NCBI GenBank assembly: GCA_951813325.1
Contig: OX638350.1
Location: forward strand, 1,289,029 to 1,353,028
Source: an uncultured Acidimicrobiales bacterium
Lineage (GTDB): Bacteria > Actinomycetota > Acidimicrobiia > Acidimicrobiales > Bin134
Length of the DNA stretch: 64,000 nt
Direction: 5' to 3'
The position numbers were made by a program, and so were the translations under genes. Position 1 is the stretch's first letter. Every line of letters starts with the position of its first letter. The notes below the pieces were generated by a model, which saw only the letters and a list, made by a program, of their open reading frames with translations, was not told the origin of the DNA and searched no databases. Shown here in pieces: positions 8,416-17,201 of the stretch.

Positions 8416-8655
8416 ATGATGGCAACAACACGCACCACGTTTACTCTTGACGAGGAGCTGGCCGAGCAGGCCCGGAAGCTCCGAGTCAACATGTCGGCGG
8501 CAGCTCGCGAGGGTGTTTTGGCCGCCGTGAGGCGCGCGCTGGGGGAAGCCGATCGAGCCGCCTATCTCCGATATCCGGAAGAACCGGACGACTTCTGGGA
8601 TGAGGCCGAAGCATGGGGTGACGGGGATGAGGCCGAAGCAGGGAGTGATAGGTGA
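8416..8655 (+). CDS. Type II antitoxin (MazE-like partner)
   Basis: 79 aa, starting ATGATG. The N-terminal part TTRTTFTLDEELAEQARKLR looks like a ribbon-helix-helix DNA-binding segment, followed by an acidic tail (PEEPDDFWDEAEAWGDGDEA) that would bind and neutralise the basic toxin. It sits directly upstream of a MazF-family gene and shares a GTGA overlap with it. A perfect palindrome precedes it, as expected for autoregulation. The assignment as antitoxin rests mainly on this context. Confidence 0.78.
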   Translation: MMATTRTTFTLDEELAEQARKLRVNMSAAAREGVLAAVRRALGEADRAAYLRYPEEPDDFWDEAEAWGDGDEAEAGSDR

Positions 8656-8960
8656 ATCGCGGCGAGGTGTGGTGCGGAGAGGTCGGGGGCAAGCGGCGCC
8701 CGGTTGTCATTCTCACCCGACCGGAGGTTGTCGACGTGCGGAAGTTGGTTACTGTCGCCGAGATCACAACCACGATTCGGGGTCTGGCCGTCGAGGTGCG
8801 GGTTGACCAAGACGAAGCTGGACTTGCGAAACCATCGGTGGTCAACTGCGACGGTCTGCACACGATGCGGCGTTCAGAACTTGTGAACCGGGTCGGCAAG
8901 CTGAGCGATCTGAAGATGCGGCACATCTGCCAATCGGTGGCCTTCGCCATTGGCGGTTAA
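8652..8960 (+). CDS. MazF/PemK-family endoribonuclease toxin
   Basis: 102 aa from GTG at 8652, overlapping the antitoxin stop. MazF toxins cut mRNA at short sequence motifs. The family fold is visible: N-terminal RGEVWCGEVGGKRRPVVILT (the G-x-K-R-P-V-V-I-L core), then a conserved middle (VAEITTTIRGLAVEVRV) and KPSVVNCDGLHTMRRSELV, equivalent to the usual S-x-V-x-x-D-Q-x-x-T motif with N-C-D in place of -x-D-Q. The final residues lead directly into the his cluster. Confidence 0.87.
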   Translation: MNRGEVWCGEVGGKRRPVVILTRPEVVDVRKLVTVAEITTTIRGLAVEVRVDQDEAGLAKPSVVNCDGLHTMRRSELVNRVGKLSDLKMRHICQSVAFAIGG

Positions 8961-8974
8961 CAGCAAACCCTTCG

Positions 8975-9001
8975 TTGACGGGTCAGTTGGCCCTGTAGTT
9001 T
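8975..9001 (+). promoter_or_regulatory. Putative promoter of the his cluster
   Basis: TTGACG (8975-8980), 15-bp spacer, TAGTTT (8996-9001), then 8 nt to the GTG start of hisD at 9010. The short distance implies a leaderless transcript. The same TAGTTTT-7 nt-GTG arrangement precedes trpF. The spacer is shorter than the ideal 17 bp, so the -35 assignment is weak. Confidence 0.4.
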
Positions 9002-9009
9002 TGGCTGTC

Positions 9010-10311
9010 GTGCTCAACCGAGTGGACTTGCGGGGCGTAGCCGATTCCGCCGGTTTGCTGCCCCGTCCCGAACCGGTATCTGCGGACGTGGTGGCCTCGG
9101 TTCGCGAGATCATCGACGAGGTGCGAGCAAAGGGCGATGCCGCTCTCGTCCGCTACACCGAGCGATTCGACGGGGTGATCGCCCGGAGTTTGCGGGTTCC
9201 CTATTCTGAGATTGGCGAGGCCCGGGGCCGCATCGACCCCGCGTTGCGAGCCGCGTTGGAAGCAGCCGCCGGCTCGATCGCCGAGTTCCATCAGCACCAG
9301 CGCTCGCCCGAGCAGGCCCGCGACCGCCAGGGCATCGCCATCCGCAGCTGGGACCAGCCGGTGGGCCGGGCAGGGTGCTACGTGCCCGGTGGGCGGGCGG
9401 CCTATCCGTCCACCGTGCTGATGACCGCGCTGCCCGCCCGGGTTGCCGGGGTGGGCCAGGTGGTTCTGTGCGTTCCCCCTGGTCCCGATGGACGGGTGGC
9501 CGACGTCACCCTGGCTGCCGCGGCCATCGCCGAGGTCGACGAGGTGTATGCGGTGGGGGGCGCCCAAGCCGTCGCCGCCATGGCCTATGGCACCGAGTCG
9601 GTGAACGCGGTTGATGTGATCGCGGGTCCGGGCAACGTGTATGTGGCCATCGCCAAACAACTGGTGGCCGGGGCGGTGGGAGTGCCGGCGGCATTCGCCG
9701 GGCCGTCGGAGGTGGTGGTGGTGGCCGACGGCACTGCTCCGGCTGACTATGCCGCCATCGACCTCATTGTGCAGGCCGAGCACGGCCCCGACGGGCTGGC
9801 CTGGCTCATCACGTGGGATTCCGCAGCCGCCGACGCGGTAGAGGCTGCGGTGGCCGAGCTGCTGGCCGTCGCCGCCCGCCGGGACGACATTGCGGCCACA
9901 TTCAGCCGCAGCGGCCACATCGTCTTGGTCGACGGTCCCGAGGCCGCCGCCGAGGTGGTCAACCTCATCGCCCCCGAGCACCTGCAAGTCATGACCGCGG
10001 ATCCCGAAGCGATCATCAACCGAGTACAGAACGCCGGGGCCATTTTTCGGGGTCCGCTGGCGCCGGCATCCATCGGCGACTATATGGCCGGGCCGTCCCA
10101 CGTGCTGCCCACCAACGGCACCGCCCGCTTCGCCGGCGCGCTCGGCGTGCGGGACTTCGTCAAGCCCATGCACGAGATCACTGTGGCGCCCGAGGGGTTG
10201 GCGGCTGTCGGCCCCCACGTGGCGGCCATCGCCGACGCCGAGGGACTGCCGGCCCACGCCGAATCGGTCCGTCTGCGAGGGGCGGCCCAGAGAGGATCCC
10301 AGAATGAGTAG
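9010..10311 (+). CDS. hisD: Histidinol dehydrogenase
   Basis: 433 aa. Catalyses the last two steps of histidine synthesis, L-histidinol to L-histidine, with NAD+ and zinc. Strong family stretches: GRAGCYVPGGRAAYPSTVLM, EVYAVGGAQAVAAMAYGTES, VIAGPGNVYVAIAKQLV, AFAGPSEVVVVADG and IVQAEHGPDGLAWLIT, plus LAPASIGDYMAGPSHVLPT near the C-terminus. The GTG at 9010 (MLNRVDLRG) is preferred to an in-frame ATG at 8950 that lies inside the mazF gene. It is the first gene of hisD-C-B-H-A-F and overlaps hisC by 8 bp. Confidence 0.96.
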   Translation: MLNRVDLRGVADSAGLLPRPEPVSADVVASVREIIDEVRAKGDAALVRYTERFDGVIARSLRVPYSEIGEARGRIDPALRAALEAAAGSIAEFHQHQRSPEQARDRQGIAIRSWDQPVGRAGCYVPGGRAAYPSTVLMTALPARVAGVGQVVLCVPPGPDGRVADVTLAAAAIAEVDEVYAVGGAQAVAAMAYGTESVNAVDVIAGPGNVYVAIAKQLVAGAVGVPAAFAGPSEVVVVADGTAPADYAAIDLIVQAEHGPDGLAWLITWDSAAADAVEAAVAELLAVAARRDDIAATFSRSGHIVLVDGPEAAAEVVNLIAPEHLQVMTADPEAIINRVQNAGAIFRGPLAPASIGDYMAGPSHVLPTNGTARFAGALGVRDFVKPMHEITVAPEGLAAVGPHVAAIADAEGLPAHAESVRLRGAAQRGSQNE

Positions 10312-11383
10312 GCCCGACCGACTTCCGGTGAGAGACAGCCTGGCCCTGATGTCCGGCTATCACTCTCCGCAGCTTGACGTGGCCGTGCGGCTCAACACCA
10401 ACGAATCGCCGGTACCGCCGCCCGACGGTTGGGCTAAGGCTTTGCGGGCTGCGCAGGCCCAGATCGACTGGCACCGCTATCCCGACCGGGGGGCGCACGA
10501 ACTGCGGGCTGCCCTGGCCGAACACGAACGGGTCGCACCCGAGCAAGTGTTCGCGGCCAACGGCTCCAACGAGGTGCTCCAGTGCCTGTTGCTGGCGTTC
10601 GGAGGGCCGGGCCGGACGGCGCTGACGTTCGAGCCCACCTATGCGCTCCACTCCCACATCGCCCGGCTGGCCGCAACCGAGGTGGTCGCCGGCGAGCGGC
10701 TCGAGGACTTCTCGCTGGATGCCGACTATGCCGCCGACATGGTGTCCGAGCACCGTCCAGCCGTCACCTTCCTGTGTTCCCCCAACAATCCCACCGGCAT
10801 GGTCGAACCCCCGGACACGGTCGAGAGGCTGTTGGCCGAGGTCTCCGCCCTGCCCGGCCTGTTGCTGATGGACGAGGCCTACGGCCAGTTCGACTCCCAC
10901 ACGGCGGTAGACCTGGTCGACGAGAGCCGATCGCTGGCAGTGGCCCGCACGTACTCCAAGACGTGGTCGATGGCCGCTGCCCGGCTCGGCTATCTGATCG
11001 CCCCGTCGTGGGTGGTGGCTGAGCTCGACAAAGCGACTCTGCCCTACCACCTCGACGCTTTCAAGCAGATCGCCGGACGGCTCGCCCTGGCCTATGGGCA
11101 ACAGATGAGAGACCGCGTTGCCTCCCTGGTGGGCGAGCGGGAGCGGATTGCCGCGGCGCTCGACGGGTTGCCGGTCGAGCAATGGGCGTCGGGGGCCAAC
11201 TTCATCTTGTTCCGCCCCTGCTCCGGCGACGGCGAGGGCGTATGGCAGGGTCTCGTCGAGCGGTCAGTGTTGGTGAGAAACTGTTCTTCCTGGCCCCGGC
11301 TGGACGGCTGTCTGCGGGTTACCGTGGGAACCCCATCCGAGAACGACGCGTTCTTGTCTGCTCTGAGCGAGGTGCTGACATGA
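10304..11383 (+). CDS. hisC: Histidinol-phosphate aminotransferase
   Basis: 359 aa. PLP enzyme converting imidazole acetol phosphate and glutamate to histidinol phosphate. Fold-type I aminotransferase marks: RLNTNESPVPPP near the N-terminus, FAANGSNEVLQCLLLAF, CSPNNPTGMVEPPDTV, LLMDEAYGQFD and the PLP-lysine region ARTYSKTWSMAAARLGYLIA. The C-terminal arginine region reads LDGCLRVTVGTPSENDAFL. The start overlaps hisD; the stop TGA overlaps the ATG of a 15-codon mini-ORF that leads into hisB. Confidence 0.95.
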   Translation: MSRPDRLPVRDSLALMSGYHSPQLDVAVRLNTNESPVPPPDGWAKALRAAQAQIDWHRYPDRGAHELRAALAEHERVAPEQVFAANGSNEVLQCLLLAFGGPGRTALTFEPTYALHSHIARLAATEVVAGERLEDFSLDADYAADMVSEHRPAVTFLCSPNNPTGMVEPPDTVERLLAEVSALPGLLLMDEAYGQFDSHTAVDLVDESRSLAVARTYSKTWSMAAARLGYLIAPSWVVAELDKATLPYHLDAFKQIAGRLALAYGQQMRDRVASLVGERERIAAALDGLPVEQWASGANFILFRPCSGDGEGVWQGLVERSVLVRNCSSWPRLDGCLRVTVGTPSENDAFLSALSEVLT

Positions 11384-11427
11384 CAATCCCATTATCGTCT
11401 TCTGCTCCAAGCGACGCGCCAGCATGA
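11380..11427 (+). CDS. 15-codon mini-ORF linking hisC to hisB
   Basis: ATG at 11380 overlaps the hisC stop (ATGA) and its own TGA at 11425-11427 overlaps the hisB ATG (ATGA again). The peptide is MTIPLSSSAPSDAPA. The double overlap would let terminating ribosomes pass from hisC through this ORF to hisB across what would otherwise be a 40-nt gap. It contains no histidine codons, so it is not a classical attenuator peptide. It may be a chance ORF, although both overlaps are exact. Confidence 0.3.
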   Translation: MTIPLSSSAPSDAPA

Positions 11428-12035
11428 CAGCTACGCCGACCACCCCATCTCGTACCGCCACCGCTTCTCGGTCCACTGCCGAGACCAGCATCGACATCGC
11501 CATTGACATCGATGGCAACGGCAACGGCACCGCGGCCACCGGACTGCCGTTTTTCGACCACATGTTGAGCCAGCTCGGCCGCCACGGCGGCTTCGAGCTG
11601 CGGGTGGACGCCACCGGCGATTTGGAGATCGACGCCCACCACACCGTGGAGGACGTGGGCATCCTGCTGGGTTCGTGCTTCTCTGAGGCTCTGGGCGACA
11701 AGGCCGGAGTCCGACGGTTCGCGTCGATTTCGGTCCCGCTGGACGAGGCCTTGGTGGAGGCCGTGGTCGACCTGTCGGGCCGACCGTTCCTCCACTACGA
11801 CGTGAGCCCGCCAGGCCAGAAGATCTTGGGCGATCCGCCGTTCGACCCCCAGCTCTGCGAGGAGTTCTGGCGCGCCTTCGCCACCTCGGCGGCCCTGACC
11901 CTGCACATCACGCTCGTGCGGGGCCGCAACACCCACCACATTGTCGAGGCCAGTTTCAAGGCGGTGGCCCGGGCGCTGCGCGACGCCGTCCGGGTGGAGG
12001 GCACCGGGATTCCCTCCACAAAGGGCGTTTTGTGA
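11424..12035 (+). CDS. hisB: Imidazoleglycerol-phosphate dehydratase
   Basis: 203 aa, monofunctional form (no HAD phosphatase domain). Dehydrates IGP to imidazole acetol phosphate using manganese. The paired metal-binding motifs are GLPFFDHMLSQLGRHGGFEL and DAHHTVEDVGILLGSC in the first half, and FHYD-type LHYDV and HITLVRGRNTHHIVEASFKA in the second. It ends with the conserved STKGVL. Only histidinol-phosphate phosphatase, not seen in this window, is missing between HisC and HisD. Confidence 0.96.
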   Translation: MTATPTTPSRTATASRSTAETSIDIAIDIDGNGNGTAATGLPFFDHMLSQLGRHGGFELRVDATGDLEIDAHHTVEDVGILLGSCFSEALGDKAGVRRFASISVPLDEALVEAVVDLSGRPFLHYDVSPPGQKILGDPPFDPQLCEEFWRAFATSAALTLHITLVRGRNTHHIVEASFKAVARALRDAVRVEGTGIPSTKGVL

Positions 12036-12057
12036 ATGACGTGATCGACGGTCCTCG

Positions 12058-12702
12058 GTGAGCGAGGGGAACGGTGCCGGCCGACCGCTCATCGCGGTGC
12101 TGGACTACGGCATCGGCAACCTCCGCTCGGCCCAGAAGAGCCTGGAGCGCATGGGGGCCGATGCCCGGTTGACGGCCGACTCCGGGGTGATCGCCGACGC
12201 AGCCGGCGTAGTGCTTCCCGGCGTCGGGGCGTTCGGGCCGTGCATGGCCGCGCTCGAAGAGACCGGACTTGACCAGCAAGCTCGCACGGCCGCCGCCGAC
12301 GGCCGGCCCTTCTTGGCGATCTGCATCGGCTTGCAGCTTCTCTACGAAGGCTCTGAAGAGGCGCCGGGCATTGCTGGTCTGGGCATTGTTCCCGGCATCG
12401 TGCGCCTGTTGCCCGGCAACGTGAAGCGGCCCCAGATGCAGTGGAATCGCTTGGATGTGCGAACCCCCGACCCCATGTTGGAGGGTCTCGACAACGCCTG
12501 GGTGTACTTCGTCCACTCCTATGTCGCGCCGATGGCCGAAAACGTGGCCGCGGTCTGCGATTACGGCGGTCCGGTGGCCGCGGTGGTGGCCGACGGCAAC
12601 GTATGGGCAACTCAGTTCCACCCCGAGAAATCGGCCCGCCCCGGTCTGCGTCTTCTGGAGAACTTCGTATCCCAGGCCCGAACCGCGGCAGCGGGGGGGT
12701 GA
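12058..12702 (+). CDS. hisH: Imidazole glycerol phosphate synthase, glutaminase subunit
   Basis: 214 aa, GTG start. Class I glutamine amidotransferase that feeds ammonia to HisF. LDYGIGNLRSAQKSLERMG is the N-terminal signature, LPGVGAFGPCMAAL holds the oxyanion region, FLAICIGLQLLYEGSEEAPG the nucleophile Cys (usually CLG or CVG; CIG here), and WATQFHPEKS the catalytic His and Glu. It ends 2 nt before the hisA ATG, whose RBS lies in its last codons. Confidence 0.95.
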   Translation: MSEGNGAGRPLIAVLDYGIGNLRSAQKSLERMGADARLTADSGVIADAAGVVLPGVGAFGPCMAALEETGLDQQARTAAADGRPFLAICIGLQLLYEGSEEAPGIAGLGIVPGIVRLLPGNVKRPQMQWNRLDVRTPDPMLEGLDNAWVYFVHSYVAPMAENVAAVCDYGGPVAAVVADGNVWATQFHPEKSARPGLRLLENFVSQARTAAAGG

Positions 12703-12703
12703 G

Positions 12704-13429
12704 ATGCAGCTCTATCCGGCAATTGACCTGCGGGGTGGCCGCTGTGTGCGGCTCTACCAGGGGTCATACGATGCCGAGACCGTCTACAGCGACGACCCGG
12801 TGGGCCAGGCCCACCAGTTCGCTGATGCCGGGGCTTCGTGGCTGCACGTGGTGGACCTGGACGCGGCCCGTACCGGAGAAGCGGTCAACCTGGCGGTGGT
12901 CGCGGCCATCGCCGCTGCGGTGGATGTGCCGGTGCAGGCCAGCGGCGGGATCCGCAGCCTGCAAGCCGCGACCGCGCTGGCCGACGCCGGCGCAGCCCGG
13001 GTGGTGATCGGCACTGCCGCGGTGGAGAACCCCGAATTGGTGGCGCAGGTGGCCGCTCGCCAGCCGGTGGCGGTGGGACTGGACGCCCGGGGCCGCGATG
13101 TGGCCACCCACGGGTGGGAGCGGGGCGGCGGCGGAGACCTGCTGGAGTTGGCCGTCCGCTTCGAGTCGTCGGGGGCCGAGGCGGTGGTGGTCACCGATAT
13201 CAGCCGGGATGGAACCCTGAGCGGACCTGACACCAACGGGCTGGCCGCCGTGTTGGCCGTCACTGGGCTGGCGGTGATCGCCTCGGGCGGGGTGGCGACT
13301 CTGGACGATCTTGTTTCGCTGGCCGCGATCAAAGACGACAACCGGCGGTTGGCCGGGGTAGTTGTGGGCCGGGCGCTCTACGAGAGCCGCTTCACCGTGG
13401 AACAGGCCCTGGAGACGCTGGTCCCATGA
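12704..13429 (+). CDS. hisA: ProFAR isomerase
   Basis: 241 aa beta/alpha barrel. Isomerises the ribose of ProFAR to PRFAR by an Amadori rearrangement. [20 protein letters not shown] holds the catalytic Asp; [19 protein letters not shown] holds the second Asp with the phosphate-binding strand; [12 protein letters not shown] follows. Many actinobacteria use a dual HisA/TrpF enzyme (PriA), but a separate trpF lies 5 kb downstream, so single function is more likely. GGGGGTGAG precedes the ATG. It overlaps hisF by 4 nt. Confidence 0.94.
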   Translation: MQLYPAIDLRGGRCVRLYQGSYDAETVYSDDPVGQAHQFADAGASWLHVVDLDAARTGEAVNLAVVAAIAAAVDVPVQASGGIRSLQAATALADAGAARVVIGTAAVENPELVAQVAARQPVAVGLDARGRDVATHGWERGGGGDLLELAVRFESSGAEAVVVTDISRDGTLSGPDTNGLAAVLAVTGLAVIASGGVATLDDLVSLAAIKDDNRRLAGVVVGRALYESRFTVEQALETLVP

Positions 13430-14214
13430 GCGCCAACGGGTCCAGCAATGCCCGGATCATCCCCTGTTTGGACGTCGATGCCGGACGGGTGGTGAAAGGC
13501 GTCAATTTCGTGGACTTGACCGATGCCGGCGACCCGGTGGAGCTAGCTGCCCGCTACGACCAACAAGGTGCCGACGAGGTGGTGTTCTTGGACATCACCG
13601 CGTCGTCGGACCGGCGGGAGACCACCGTGGAGCTGGTGCATCGCACCGCTGAGGAGGTGTTCATTCCATTCACCATCGGCGGGGGCATCCGTACCGTGGA
13701 CGACGCTCGCCGCCTGCTGCGGGCCGGCGCCGACAAGGTGTCGGTTAACACCGCGGCAGTCAACCGCCCCGAGTTGGTGGCCGAGATCGCCGAGGAGTTC
13801 GGCAGCCAGTGCGCGGTGGCGTCCATCGACGCCCGTCGAACCAGCGGCGGCCCCTTCCCCTTCGAGGTATTCACCCATGGGGGCCGCACTCCCACCGGAA
13901 TCGACGCCATCGAGTACGCCATGCGGGTGACCGATCTCGGCGCAGGAGAGATCCTGCTCACCTCCATGGACCGCGACGGCACCCGCGGCGGCTTCGATCT
14001 GGAACTGACCAAGGCCGTTGTCGATGCGGTCAACGTGCCGGTCATCGCCAGCGGGGGAGTGGGCACCCTGGATCACCTGGTGGAGGGCGTGCTCGAGGGC
14101 CGGGCCGATGCCGTGCTCGCCGCCTCCATTTTCCACTTCGGCGAGCACACCGTGGCCGAGGCCAAGGCCCACATGGCCGCCGCCGGCATCCCCATCCGCC
14201 CCGCCAACGCCTAA
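13426..14214 (+). CDS. hisF: Imidazole glycerol phosphate synthase, cyclase subunit
   Basis: 262 aa beta/alpha barrel that closes the imidazole ring with ammonia from HisH, giving IGP and [23 protein letters not shown] holds the first catalytic Asp and VASIDARR the second. The phosphate-binding loops are [20 protein letters not shown] and [29 protein letters not shown] is highly conserved. It starts in an ATGA overlap with hisA and is the last gene of the hisDCBHAF run. Confidence 0.96.
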   Translation: MSANGSSNARIIPCLDVDAGRVVKGVNFVDLTDAGDPVELAARYDQQGADEVVFLDITASSDRRETTVELVHRTAEEVFIPFTIGGGIRTVDDARRLLRAGADKVSVNTAAVNRPELVAEIAEEFGSQCAVASIDARRTSGGPFPFEVFTHGGRTPTGIDAIEYAMRVTDLGAGEILLTSMDRDGTRGGFDLELTKAVVDAVNVPVIASGGVGTLDHLVEGVLEGRADAVLAASIFHFGEHTVAEAKAHMAAAGIPIRPANA

Positions 14215-14218
14215 CTCG

Positions 14219-14863
14219 TCACGAAGCAGAGAGTTTGGCCAGGAACGCGTCGAGGAGGGTGTTGAGCTTGTCGGTGCGGCCGACCAGGAAGTGGTCGGCG
14301 CCGCCGACGGTGCGGATCTCGGCGTTGGTCCAGTCGGCGATTGTCGTTCGGGCTTGATCGGGAGGTTTGAACTGGTCCCGCTCGGGCACGGCCAGGCATT
14401 TGGGCCGGACATCGAGGGCGGCCTTGAACCGGCTGGGATCGAGCACTCGCAGCGGCGGGGCGACCAGGAACCATCCGGCTAGTTCGGGGGCGTCGCAGGT
14501 CAAGGCCAGATCGGCGCCGAACGACCATCCGGCCAGCACCAGGGGACGCCGGCCGTCGCCGGTCGGGGCCATGGCGTCCACCGCGGCCCGCACGTCGAGC
14601 TGCTCGCCCTCGCCGAATTCGTGCTCGCCCTCGGAGCGCCCTACCCCACGGAAGTTGAACCGCAGGACCGCGCAGCCGGAGTCCACCAGATGGGTGAACA
14701 GGGCGGAGACCACCAGCGAGTGCATGTTGCCCCCGTGCTGGGGGTGGGGGTGGGCGACCACCACCCTGGCCCGGGCTTGGGGAGGCGCCGCCCATTGGGC
14801 TTCGAGGCTGAGGCCGTCGGCGGTGGTCAGCGTGATCGGGGTAGGCCCGAAGTCGTCTGTCAT
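14219..14863 (-). CDS. Alpha/beta hydrolase
   Basis: 214 aa from ATG at 14863 (MTDDFGPTPITL); an ATG at 14887 would add 8 residues. The nucleophile elbow is GWSFGAD; the N-terminal oxyanion stretch is VVVAHPHPQHGGNMHS, followed by VLRFNFRGVGRSEGEHEFGE. This is the pattern of the small DUF/YpfH-type 'dienelactone-hydrolase-like' group with an HPHP motif. The catalytic His is likely in GGADHFLVGR. It is convergent with hisF (4-bp gap) and breaks the his/trp cluster on the other strand. Substrate unknown. Confidence 0.8.
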   Translation of the reverse strand: MTDDFGPTPITLTTADGLSLEAQWAAPPQARARVVVAHPHPQHGGNMHSLVVSALFTHLVDSGCAVLRFNFRGVGRSEGEHEFGEGEQLDVRAAVDAMAPTGDGRRPLVLAGWSFGADLALTCDAPELAGWFLVAPPLRVLDPSRFKAALDVRPKCLAVPERDQFKPPDQARTTIADWTNAEIRTVGGADHFLVGRTDKLNTLLDAFLAKLSAS

Positions 14864-14890
14864 GGAACCGCACGGTAGCGTTGTCACCTC

Positions 14891-15247
14891 ATGGCCAAGG
14901 CAGCAAGATCAGCAAGTCAGGTCGCGCCCGAGGACAAGCTCCCCATCAAGATGCTCAACGACCGCATCTTGGTGCAGCTCGACAGCCCCGAGGGGGAGCG
15001 GCGGTCTACCGGCGGCATTCTCATTCCCGCCACCGCCCAGGTTGGCAAACGCTTGGCCTGGGCCGAGTCCATCGCGGTGGGTCCCAATGTCCGCACCGTC
15101 GAGGCAGGAGACCAGGTGCTGTTCAACCCTGAGGACCGCTACGAGGTGGAGGTGCGGGGCGCCGACTACCTCATCTTGCGCGAGCGTGACATCCACGCGG
15201 TGGCCGCCCCCCGCCTCGACGAGGGCAGCACGGGGCTGTATCTCTGA
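14891..15247 (+). CDS. GroES/Cpn10-like co-chaperonin paralogue
   Basis: 118 aa. The Cpn10 fold is recognisable: IKMLNDRILVQLDSPEGERR, the mobile-loop region STGGILIPATAQ, VGPNVRTVEAGDQVLFNPED and the C-terminal YLILRERDIHAV. It has about 15 extra residues at each end and no groEL next to it, so it is a stand-alone paralogue rather than the main groES. Its mobile loop keeps the hydrophobic GGILIP tripeptide needed to dock on GroEL. Located between hisF/hydrolase and hisI. Confidence 0.82.
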   Translation: MAKAARSASQVAPEDKLPIKMLNDRILVQLDSPEGERRSTGGILIPATAQVGKRLAWAESIAVGPNVRTVEAGDQVLFNPEDRYEVEVRGADYLILRERDIHAVAAPRLDEGSTGLYL

Positions 15248-15301
15248 TCCTGGCCGGCAAATGGCTCCATTTGGGCCGGGCGCTGATCCTACGATGGGGC
15301 G

Positions 15302-15679
15302 ATGCCGGCTACGACGCCAATAGAAGCTGCACCTGGGGCGCTGGACGAGGTGGTGTTCAACGACGACGGGCTGGTTCCCGTCATCGTTCAAGAGCACGAG
15401 GGGGGACGGGTCCTGATGATGGCCTGGATGAACCGGGAGTCGTTGGAGCGCACTCTGGAGACCGGGCGCACGTGGTTCTGGAGCCGTTCCCGGCAGGAGT
15501 ACTGGTGCAAGGGGGAGACCTCCGGCGATCGCCAGTACCTCCGGGGGGCGTACTACGACTGCGACGGCGACACCCTGCTGCTCACGGTGGAACAGGAGGG
15601 CCGGGGGGCGTGCCACACCGGTGAGTTCTCTTGTTTCTTCCGGTCGCTCGACGAGCCGGTGCCTCCGCCATCATCGTGA
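15302..15679 (+). CDS. hisI: Phosphoribosyl-AMP cyclohydrolase
   Basis: 125 aa, monofunctional (no HisE domain). Opens the adenine ring of PR-AMP, step 3 of histidine synthesis. [20 protein letters not shown] and [18 protein letters not shown] are the family signatures; DCDGDTLLL is the magnesium site and [11 protein letters not shown] the zinc cysteines. hisE is not in the window. It ends 10 bp before trpE, linking the his genes to the trp genes. Confidence 0.96.
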   Translation: MPATTPIEAAPGALDEVVFNDDGLVPVIVQEHEGGRVLMMAWMNRESLERTLETGRTWFWSRSRQEYWCKGETSGDRQYLRGAYYDCDGDTLLLTVEQEGRGACHTGEFSCFFRSLDEPVPPPSS

Positions 15680-15689
15680 TGCGGCCACC

Positions 15690-17201
15690 ATGTCTGTGAT
15701 CAGGCCAGATCGCCGCGAGTTCCACCGGCTGGCCGCCGAGTGGACGGTGGTTCCCGTGTGGCGAGAGCTGGTGGCCGATCTCACCACCCCGGTGGCCGCC
15801 TTCGTGCGCACCGTGGGCCGCGAGCCTGGCTTCTTGCTCGAATCGGTGGAGCACGGCGAGCGCTGGAGCCGGTTCTCCTTTATCGGCCGCCGTCCGCTGG
15901 GCACCCTGGTAGCTCGCGGCCATACCGTGGCCGCCACGGGGGAGTTCCCGGAGGGAACCCCGCTCGACCAGGGGATTCTGGCTGCGGTGGAGCACATCTT
16001 GTCGCAGTGGCGCTCTCCGACAATCGAGGAGCTGCCCCCGCTGCATGGCGGTCTCATGGGCTATCTGGGCTACGACGTGGTCAGGGAAGTGGAGCACCTG
16101 CCCAACGTGCCCGACGACGACCAGGATCTGCCCGACGCCGTTATGTCGGTGATCGGGGAGCTGGCGGTATTCGACCATTGGCGCCAGCGGGTCACGCTGA
16201 TCGAGAACGTGATCATCCCCCCCGGTGCCTCGTCGGCCGATGTCGACGACGCTTACGATCGAGCGCTGGGCCCCCTCGAGCAACTGGCCGCCGATGGCGC
16301 CCGTCCGGTGGTCGAGCCGCTGCTGGAGACCCCAGAAGAAGACGATGAGCTGCCCGAGGTGGTGTCCAGCATGGGCTCGCGGACCTTCTGCGACGCGGTG
16401 GAGGCGGCCAAAGAGCACATCCTCGCCGGGGACATCTTCCAGGTGGTGCTGGCCCAACGGTACGACTTCGACCTGGAGGCCGAGCCGTTCGACCTGTACC
16501 GCTCGCTGCGCCAGGTCAACCCCAGCCCCTATATGTACTTCGTGAGGTTGCCCGAATTGTCACTGGTGGGATGCTCGCCGGAGCCGATGGTGCAGCTCCT
16601 CGACGGGCGGGTCATCTCCCGCCCCATCGCCGGCACCCGCCGCCGGGGCCGCACCGACGCAGAAGAGCGCCGCATGGCCGCCGAGCTGGTGGAGCATCCC
16701 AAGGAAGTCTCCGAGCACATCATGCTGCTGGACTTGGCCCGAAACGACGTTGGCCGGGTGGTGGCCTTTGGCACCGAGACGGTGGACGAGATGATGACTC
16801 TGGAGCGGTACAGCCACGTCATGCACCTGACCTCGCAGGTTTCGGGGGATCTGGCCCCGGGCCGCACCCCGGTGGACGTTCTGCGGGCCACTCTGCCCGC
16901 GGGCACAGTGTCGGGAGCGCCCAAGGTGCGGGCCATGGAGATCATCGACGACTTGGAGCCGGTGAAGCGGGGCCCCTACGCCGGCGTGGTCGGCTATCTG
17001 GACTTCTCGGGGAACATCGACACCGCCATTGCCATCCGCACCATGGTCGTCCAGGGGGGGCGGGCCTCGGTGCAGGCCGGGGCCGGCATCGTGGCCGACA
17101 GCATCCCGGAGCAAGAAGACCTGGAGTGCCGCAACAAGGCCCGGGCCCTGCTGATGGCCGTGCCCGCCGCCCGGAGGATGAGCCGGAGTCGCCAATCATG
17201 A
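15690..17201 (+). CDS. trpE: Anthranilate synthase component I
   Basis: 503 aa from ATG at 15690 (MSVIRPDRREFHRLAAE). Converts chorismate to anthranilate with ammonia from TrpG. The N-terminal domain has LLESVEHGERWSRFSFIGRR, with the LLES-type tryptophan feedback site. The chorismate-binding domain has IAGTRRRGRTDAEERRMAAE, LLDLARNDVGRVV, TLPAGTVSGAPKVRAMEIID and VQAGAGIVADSIPEQEDLEC. No trpG lies adjacent. The stop overlaps the ygfZ ATG by 4 nt. Confidence 0.95.
   Translation: MSVIRPDRREFHRLAAEWTVVPVWRELVADLTTPVAAFVRTVGREPGFLLESVEHGERWSRFSFIGRRPLGTLVARGHTVAATGEFPEGTPLDQGILAAVEHILSQWRSPTIEELPPLHGGLMGYLGYDVVREVEHLPNVPDDDQDLPDAVMSVIGELAVFDHWRQRVTLIENVIIPPGASSADVDDAYDRALGPLEQLAADGARPVVEPLLETPEEDDELPEVVSSMGSRTFCDAVEAAKEHILAGDIFQVVLAQRYDFDLEAEPFDLYRSLRQVNPSPYMYFVRLPELSLVGCSPEPMVQLLDGRVISRPIAGTRRRGRTDAEERRMAAELVEHPKEVSEHIMLLDLARNDVGRVVAFGTETVDEMMTLERYSHVMHLTSQVSGDLAPGRTPVDVLRATLPAGTVSGAPKVRAMEIIDDLEPVKRGPYAGVVGYLDFSGNIDTAIAIRTMVVQGGRASVQAGAGIVADSIPEQEDLECRNKARALLMAVPAARRMSRSRQS

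Noticed and set aside
12704..13429. hisA as bifunctional PriA
   Set aside because: A complete trpF is present in the same cluster, so there is no need for PriA function; kept as hisA.
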